Origin: Microbacterium wangchenii
GTDB lineage: Bacteria; Actinomycetota; Actinomycetes; Actinomycetales; Microbacteriaceae
NCBI RefSeq assembly: GCF_004564355.1
Contig: NZ_CP038266.1
Location: 124,001 to 188,000 of the forward strand
Direction: 5' to 3'
Length of the DNA: 64,000 nucleotides
In this document: piece after piece, positions 58,585 to 64,000 of the stretch
How the letters are laid out: the number at the start of each line of letters is the position of its first letter
Position numbering within the stretch: the stretch's first letter is position 1
Position numbers and translations under genes: made by a program
The notes under the pieces: generated by a model
What the model was told of the DNA's origin: nothing
The model's database searches: none
The model's input: only the letters and a program-made list of their open reading frames with translations

Positions 58585-61080
58585 GTGACCTCGAACCCGA
58601 CCTCCCCCCGCACGCCGATCCGGCGAGACATCCAGGGGCTGCGCGCGCTCGCGGTCGTGATGGTCATCGCCACCCACGTCGTGGGATGGCCCAGCGGCGG
58701 GTTCGTCGGTGTCGACGTGTTCTTCGTCGTCTCCGGTTTCCTCATCACGGGGCTGCTGCTGCGGGAGGTCGCCGAGAGCGGCCGGATCTCGCTGCGGGAC
58801 TTCTTCGCCCGCCGCATCCGCCGCCTGATGCCGGCGGCCATGCTGGTGCTCCTGGGCGTCTGTGTCGCGGCGTTCTTCGTCTTCAACCGCGCGCGGGCCG
58901 ATGCGACGTGGGCGGATGCGGTGGCCGCGGCGCTGTTCGTGTCGAACTGGCGGTTCGCCGCCGAGGGCACGGACTACTTCTCGGCGGCGGCGGTCAGCCC
59001 GCTGCAGCACTTCTGGTCGCTGTCGGTCGAGGAGCAGTTCTCCCTCGTGTGGCCGGTGCTGCTGCTGATCGCGGTGCTGCTCGTGCCCCGCGGCGGGCGC
59101 CGGGGGCGTGCCGGGCGCGTCGCCGTGGGCGGCGTGGTGGTGCTGGTGGGCGCCGCGTCGTGGGCATGGGCCGTCGCGCAGACGGCCGCCGAACCCACCG
59201 TGGCGTACTTCTCCACGGCCACGCGGGCGTGGGAGCTCGCGGTCGGAGCGCTGCTGGCCGTGGCGTCCCCCGCACTGGCGCGCATCCCGGCCGCGCTCGG
59301 CGGGCTGCTGCAGTGGGTCGGGCTCGCCGGTGTCGTGCTCTCGTGCGTCGTGATCGATCCGGCCTCGGCCTTTCCCGCGCCGTGGGCGGTGCTGCCGGTC
59401 GCGGCCACGGCTCTCGTCGTGGCCGGCGGAGTGGGCGGCGATCCGAGCCACCGGCATCTGTTCCCGCTCACCAATCCGGTCAGCGTGTGGCTCGGAGATC
59501 TGTCGTACGCGCTGTACCTGTGGCACTTCCCCGTGCTCGTGTTCGCCGGTGTGCTGCTGCCCGCCGGCGAGTGGACGACCGCGATCGTGCTGGCCGCGAC
59601 GGCCGTCCTGGCCGTGTCGACGTACTACGGCGTGGAGCAGCCCCTGCACCGCTCGCCGCTCCTGCGCCGCCGTGCGGCGGCGCCGGTGCTCGCCGCGCAG
59701 GCGCACTCGCCTGCCTCCGCTTCCGAGCCCGCGCCCGGGCATCAGCCGGCAGAGGAGACCGAGCCGGCCACCACCCCGCCGCGAGAGCACGCATCCGCCC
59801 TGTCGCACCAGCCGGCATCCGCGCGGCACGGCGTCGTGACGACGCGCCCCGCCGGGTGGGTGCAGGGGCAGCGGTATTACCCGGGCCGGCCGCCGCGCCC
59901 CGACGCGGCCGCCGCCGCGCAGCCCGCGCCGACCGCCGCATCCGTCCCGCTGCCGGCGACGTCCGCACGAACCCCGTCGCCCCCGTCGCCCGCCCGGCCG
60001 CGCGCCTCCGCACCCGCGGACGTGCGGCGGATCGACGCGCCCCCGGCGGGGACCGAGGAGCCCGCCCGCCCTTCCCCGTGGGCGCAGTGGCGCGCGCGGT
60101 ACCGCGGACAGATGGGGATGTCGGCGGCGACCCTGGGCATCGGGGCGACCGTCGTCGTGTTGATGCTGCAGACCGGCTTCGGCTCGCCCGTGATCGGGCC
60201 ACTCGTCCCACCGGTCGCCGACCCCGTGGCGGCCCCCGCGGAGGATCCGACGGCGGCCCTGCAGGCCGAGCTCGCCGAAGCCGTGACGGCGGAGGCGTGG
60301 CCCGACCTGCGTCCGTCCCTCGACGAGGTGATGGCGGCATCCTCCAGCGCCAATCCCGCGCACGATTGCTTCGCTCCCGACGTGCCCATCGACGCCGGCC
60401 GATGCACGTGGGGGGATGCGGATGCCGCGCGCCACATGTATCTCGTGGGCGACTCGACGGCGATGTCGTACGCGCCGGCGTTCAAGAAGCTGGCGGAAGA
60501 CAGCGGCGGTGCGTGGCGGATCACGACGGTGGGACTGTACGGATGCCGCTTCACCGACGTGCTCGTGCAGAACCCCGACCCCGCCGTCATGGCCGCCTGT
60601 CCGCAGCGCAAGCTCGACGTGCGTGCGCTCGCGGGGGCCGACCCCGCCGACCTCGTGGTGGTGTCCAACGCGTACACGCTGGGGCGCACGGTCGACGGAC
60701 GCGACCTGTCGCCGGCCGATCTGCTCGCCGCGACGCATGCCGAGCTCTCCACGTATGGCGCGGGCGGCGTCGTGTACCTCGCGCCGCCGCCCCAGGGCGG
60801 CGACCTCGCGCGCTGCTTCTCCCCGGTGACGGGCCCCGCGCAGTGCCTGACGGCGGTCGACCAGACGTGGCGCGACATGCACGCGGCGGCAGAGGCGAGA
60901 GCCGCCGACACCCAGGCCCACGCGATCGGTTCGCTCGAGTTCAGCTGCTGGCAGGATGCGTGCCCCGCCTTCGCCGGCGGTCTGCCGATCCGCTACGACG
61001 CCACCCACCTCACGGTGCCGTACGCGGAGCACATCACGGGATTCCTGGCGTGGAGCCTGGGCGCGCGCGGGCTCCTGTGA
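58585..61080 (+). CDS. Acyltransferase-3/SGNH fusion protein (OafB-like)
   Basis: This 831-residue protein has an N-terminal AT3 membrane domain (about residues 10-360, QGLRALAVVMVIATHVVGWPSGGFVGVDVFFVVSGFL; catalytic His in THVVGW), a long disordered Ala/Pro linker (about 360-510), a single helix (near 512-535), and a C-terminal SGNH hydrolase domain with S624 in VGDSTAMS and D805/H808 in DATHLT. This layout transfers O-acyl groups to cell-surface glycans. GTG 58585 is the only good start. It stands alone. Confidence 0.94.
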   Translation: MTSNPTSPRTPIRRDIQGLRALAVVMVIATHVVGWPSGGFVGVDVFFVVSGFLITGLLLREVAESGRISLRDFFARRIRRLMPAAMLVLLGVCVAAFFVFNRARADATWADAVAAALFVSNWRFAAEGTDYFSAAAVSPLQHFWSLSVEEQFSLVWPVLLLIAVLLVPRGGRRGRAGRVAVGGVVVLVGAASWAWAVAQTAAEPTVAYFSTATRAWELAVGALLAVASPALARIPAALGGLLQWVGLAGVVLSCVVIDPASAFPAPWAVLPVAATALVVAGGVGGDPSHRHLFPLTNPVSVWLGDLSYALYLWHFPVLVFAGVLLPAGEWTTAIVLAATAVLAVSTYYGVEQPLHRSPLLRRRAAAPVLAAQAHSPASASEPAPGHQPAEETEPATTPPREHASALSHQPASARHGVVTTRPAGWVQGQRYYPGRPPRPDAAAAAQPAPTAASVPLPATSARTPSPPSPARPRASAPADVRRIDAPPAGTEEPARPSPWAQWRARYRGQMGMSAATLGIGATVVVLMLQTGFGSPVIGPLVPPVADPVAAPAEDPTAALQAELAEAVTAEAWPDLRPSLDEVMAASSSANPAHDCFAPDVPIDAGRCTWGDADAARHMYLVGDSTAMSYAPAFKKLAEDSGGAWRITTVGLYGCRFTDVLVQNPDPAVMAACPQRKLDVRALAGADPADLVVVSNAYTLGRTVDGRDLSPADLLAATHAELSTYGAGGVVYLAPPPQGGDLARCFSPVTGPAQCLTAVDQTWRDMHAAAEARAADTQAHAIGSLEFSCWQDACPAFAGGLPIRYDATHLTVPYAEHITGFLAWSLGARGLL

Positions 61081-61200
61081 GCCGTTCCCCGCAGTCCCGT
61101 CGCCGGCCGAACGTGCCGGAAACGGCATGAACCGATATCAGACGGCGGAACGGTTCGGCAAGCGTGGACGGCCGGTGGCGGGCGGTCGAGTACCTCCCGC

Positions 61201-61206
61201 TAGGCT
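61201..61206 (+). promoter_or_regulatory. -10 box of the giant surface protein gene
   Basis: TAGGCT at about 61201-61206, some 67 bases before GTG 61273. GGGGAGG lies about 11 bases before the GTG. Nothing else of note was seen in the 192-base spacer. Confidence 0.45.
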
Positions 61207-61272
61207 GAGGGGGATTCCGCCCGCATCGACGGGAATTCCGGCTCGTTTCCGCCCCGGGGAGGCAGACGTAGC

Positions 61273-64000
61273 GTGAGGTCGTTCACATGGCTGCGACGAC
61301 GCCGCCGGACGCTGATGTCCGCCGGCGTCGTCACCGTCTCCGCGATCGCGGTCACCACGATGGCGGTCGCGTATCAGGGCTTCCCCACCACCGAGGTCGA
61401 CCTCCACGACGGCGGGGTGTGGATCACCAAGCAGTCCAGCGTGCTGGTGGGGCACTTCAACCATGAGTCCCGCGTGCTCGACGCGGGCCTGCGTGCCGCG
61501 AGCGACGAGTACGACATCCTCCAGGAGGGCTCCACCGTCCTCGTCCTGGATCAGGCCGAGTCCACCGTGACGGCCGTCGACCCCGCGATGGTCATGCTCA
61601 CGGATGCCGCGGACATCCCCGCCGGCGCCAAGGTCGCGCTCGGGGGGCCGACGATGGCCGTGCTCGACCCGGCGTCGGGTTCGCTGTGGGTCGCCCCCGC
61701 CCGCGCTGCCGGAGGGTTCACGGTCGAAGGCGTCGAGCCGGTGACCGAACTGGGCGAGGGCGCCGACGTCGCGGTCGGCCGCGACGGCACCGTCTATGGC
61801 GTCTCGGCGGAATCCGGCGAGATCGTCACGGTGCCCGTCACCGCCGACGGCGAGACGGGGGATGCCGCCCGCCGCGGCATCGAGGGCGTCGACGCGAACG
61901 CCGAACTGTCGATCACGGTCGTCGGCACGACGGCGGCGGTGCTGGATGCCGACACCGGCACGGTGCACACCACCGGGGGCCTGCGCACCGAAGTGGACGG
62001 GGGCGAGTCCGCCGTCCTGCAGCAGCCCGCCGCGACCGGCGATGCGCTCGTGCTGGCCACCGCATCCGACGTCGTGCGGGTGCCCTTCGACGGCGCCGAA
62101 CCCTCCACCACCCCGTCCGGCGCGGGGGAGGGGGCGCCCACGGCGCCGGTGACCCTCGCCGGCTGCACGTATGCCGCGTGGAGCGGCTCGGGTGCGTTCG
62201 TGCGCGACTGCTCCGGCGACGCGAACGACCTCACGATGCAGATCGAAGACTTGGAGCCCACCGCGCAGCTCCGCTTCCGGCAGAACCGCGACGTCGTGAT
62301 CCTCAACGACGTCGTGGGCGGCGCCGCCTGGATGGCCACCGACGCGATGCAGCGCGTGGACAACTGGGACGACATCATCCCGCCCGAGGGCGAGTCGGAA
62401 GAGGACGAGCAGACCACGGAGGAGACCGTCGAGACGACACTCCCCGAGCGCACCGAGGTCAACACCCCACCGATCGCCGTCGATGACGACCTCGGGGTGC
62501 GCCCCGGCCGCACGACCGTGCTGCCCGTGCTCGACAACGACACCGACGCCGACGGCGACATCCTCGTCGTGACCCTGCCCGACGGCGAGCCCGGGCTGGG
62601 CGAGGTGCAGCCGATCCACGACGGCTCCGCCTTGCAGATCGCGGTGCCCGAGGACGGGTCGGGCTCCGAGACCTTCCGCTACGAGATCGACGATGGCCGC
62701 GGCGGCACCGACACCGCCAACGTGCGGCTGAACGTGCGCGGATGGGACGTCAACGCGCCGCCCGAACCCAAGCGCGTCACCACGGTCGTCGTCGAGGCCG
62801 GCGGCGCGATCACCTACAACGTCCTGCCGGATTGGACCGACCCCGACGGCGACGAGATCTTCCTCGCCTCCGTCGTCCCCGCCGAAGGCGACGAGGCCGA
62901 CTTCACCGCCGACGGCCGCATCACCTACCGCGCGATCGGCGGCACGCAGGGCCGCAAGGACGTGCCCATCATCGTGTCCGACGGCTCCGAGGTGACCGAG
63001 GGCATCGTCCGGTTCGACGTGCGTCCCGCGGGCTCCACCGTCCCGGTCACCAACGCCGATCACGTCGTCGTCCGCGCCGGGCAGTCCGCGACCGTCGCTC
63101 CGCTGTCCAACGACACCAGCTCGGGACGGGAGACCCTGCGCCTCACGCGGGTGGACGAGGTTCCGGGCGCCGAGATCGTCCCCGACTACCCCAACAAGAC
63201 CTTCACGTTCCGCTCCTCGGCGCCGGGCACGTACTACGCGCAGTACCTCGTGGCCGCCGGCCCCAACGCCGTGCCGGGCCTCGTGCGCATCGATGTGCTC
63301 CCCGACGCCGACACCGACCTGCCGCCCGTCGCGGTGCGCGATGTGGCGCTCCTGCCCAGCGGCGCCGACGTGCTCGTCAACGTCCTCGCGAACGACAGCG
63401 ATCCCTCCGGCGGCATCCTCGTCGTGCAGTCGGTGACGGTGGATCCCTCCAGCGGCATCTCGGTCGCGGTCATCGGGCACGAGACCCTGCGGATCACCGA
63501 CCAGTCGGCCCTGAGCGAGCAGACGCGCATCTCCTACCGCATCTCCAACGGCCAGCAGACCGCGGAGGGCGAGGTCGTGGTCATCCCGGTGCCCGCGCCC
63601 GACCAGCTGCGCCCGCCCGTGGCCAGCGACGACACGGCGGTCGTCCGCGCCGGCGATGTCGTCACCATCCCCGTGCTCGACAACGACTATCACCCCAACA
63701 ACGACACGCTGCGCCTCGCCCCCGACCTCGTGGAGCCGGTCCCCACGGCGGAAGAGGGCACGATCTTCGTGTCGCAGGACACCGTGCGCTTCCGGGCGAG
63801 CGATGAGCCGGGCACGGTGTACGCCACCTACGAGGTGGAGGATTCCACCGGCCAGAAGGACGCCGGATACGTCACGATCCAGGTGCTCCCCGTCGACGCC
63901 GACACCAACCAGGCCCCGCGCCCCCGCGACATCACCGGCCGCGTGCTGGCGGGGTCGGAAGTGCGCATCCCGGTGCCGCTGGACGGGCTCGACCCCGACG
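61273..64000 (+). CDS. Giant surface protein with repeated Ig/cadherin-like domains (3' truncated by window)
   Basis: The frame is open from GTG 61273 to the end of the window (909 codons). It has an N-terminal signal or membrane anchor (RTLMSAGVVTVSAIAVTTMAVAYQG) and a beta-propeller-like N-terminal domain (VWITKQSSVLVGHFNHESRVLD). From about residue 395, tandem domains recur, each with a pattern like APVAVDD...PVLDNDTD.DGD, and YEIDDGRGGTD, as in bacterial Ig or cadherin-type repeats. Related proteins lie upstream of MoxR/DUF58/transglutaminase genes in this family. The C-terminus is not seen. Confidence 0.85.
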   Translation, partial: MRSFTWLRRRRRTLMSAGVVTVSAIAVTTMAVAYQGFPTTEVDLHDGGVWITKQSSVLVGHFNHESRVLDAGLRAASDEYDILQEGSTVLVLDQAESTVTAVDPAMVMLTDAADIPAGAKVALGGPTMAVLDPASGSLWVAPARAAGGFTVEGVEPVTELGEGADVAVGRDGTVYGVSAESGEIVTVPVTADGETGDAARRGIEGVDANAELSITVVGTTAAVLDADTGTVHTTGGLRTEVDGGESAVLQQPAATGDALVLATASDVVRVPFDGAEPSTTPSGAGEGAPTAPVTLAGCTYAAWSGSGAFVRDCSGDANDLTMQIEDLEPTAQLRFRQNRDVVILNDVVGGAAWMATDAMQRVDNWDDIIPPEGESEEDEQTTEETVETTLPERTEVNTPPIAVDDDLGVRPGRTTVLPVLDNDTDADGDILVVTLPDGEPGLGEVQPIHDGSALQIAVPEDGSGSETFRYEIDDGRGGTDTANVRLNVRGWDVNAPPEPKRVTTVVVEAGGAITYNVLPDWTDPDGDEIFLASVVPAEGDEADFTADGRITYRAIGGTQGRKDVPIIVSDGSEVTEGIVRFDVRPAGSTVPVTNADHVVVRAGQSATVAPLSNDTSSGRETLRLTRVDEVPGAEIVPDYPNKTFTFRSSAPGTYYAQYLVAAGPNAVPGLVRIDVLPDADTDLPPVAVRDVALLPSGADVLVNVLANDSDPSGGILVVQSVTVDPSSGISVAVIGHETLRITDQSALSEQTRISYRISNGQQTAEGEVVVIPVPAPDQLRPPVASDDTAVVRAGDVVTIPVLDNDYHPNNDTLRLAPDLVEPVPTAEEGTIFVSQDTVRFRASDEPGTVYATYEVEDSTGQKDAGYVTIQVLPVDADTNQAPRPRDITGRVLAGSEVRIPVPLDGLDPD

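Noticed and set aside
1..64000. Prophage, transposon or insertion sequence
   Set aside because: No integrase, transposase, phage structural gene or terminal repeat was found.

Overview
The window is 64 kb of high-GC (about 70%) chromosome from an actinobacterium. It most resembles Microbacterium or a close relative in Microbacteriaceae. The signs are the codon use, the DUF3073 gene beside purF, the sterol-carrier-like gene beside purD, the YkoE-type ECF cassette and the many leaderless genes with TAnnnT -10 boxes. This placement is inference; no rRNA or tRNA is present to confirm it. I found no insertion sequence, prophage, CRISPR array or toxin-antitoxin pair. The layout is a stable chromosomal backbone, with a few accessory genes and a striking set of intergenic palindromes.

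Region 1 (1-2.9 kb) is the tail of a sugar-utilisation operon: a MalG-type permease, a GH1 beta-glucosidase and a LacI repressor. Region 2 (2.9-11.1 kb) holds nucleobase and purine genes: a UraA/NCS2 permease, purC, purD, purM, purF and small conserved neighbours. Region 3 (11.2-16.7 kb) holds stress and regulation genes: UspA, a PadR regulator with its DUF4097 partner and an operator in the promoter, a TipA-like MerR regulator with an internal TipAS start, a small membrane protein, topoisomerase IB and a CrcB pair. Region 4 (16.7-20.7 kb) has a lone RND exporter that overlaps a convergent DUF998 membrane protein.

Region 5 (21-29.8 kb) has a DEAD-box helicase with a long Arg/Asp repeat, a threonine aldolase-like enzyme lying between two near-identical 82-bp repeats, an Rv2578c-type radical SAM protein, a VanY-like peptidase, an acyl-CoA dehydrogenase and an LCP protein. 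Region 6 (29.9-33 kb) is an ECF vitamin importer (S, fused A-A, T). Region 7 (33-46.5 kb) holds a secreted subtilase, an NTF2-like pseudogene, an MBL-fold protein, an ECF42 sigma factor with its DGPF partner and a divergent MFS gene, NhaA, a small acetyltransferase, a putative lipoprotein, RecQ and a TetR regulator. Region 8 (46.5-64 kb) holds two oxidoreductases, an acyl-CoA oxidase-type enzyme, Tag glycosylase, a second DEAD-box helicase, a TetR regulator with a fused LLM/FAD flavoprotein, a UvrA-like ATPase, an acyltransferase-SGNH protein and the first 909 codons of a giant surface protein with repeated Ig/cadherin-like domains.

The main unexplained signal is a family of four 69-bp palindromes with identical geometry (33-nt arm, 3-nt centre, 33-nt arm), each 12-45 bp after a stop codon. 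A separate EcoRI-centred palindrome sits at 28.5 kb. Other strong signals are two divergent TGTCGA-N18-CGTC promoters beside the ECF42 genes and a 27-bp perfect-arm operator in front of a TetR gene.
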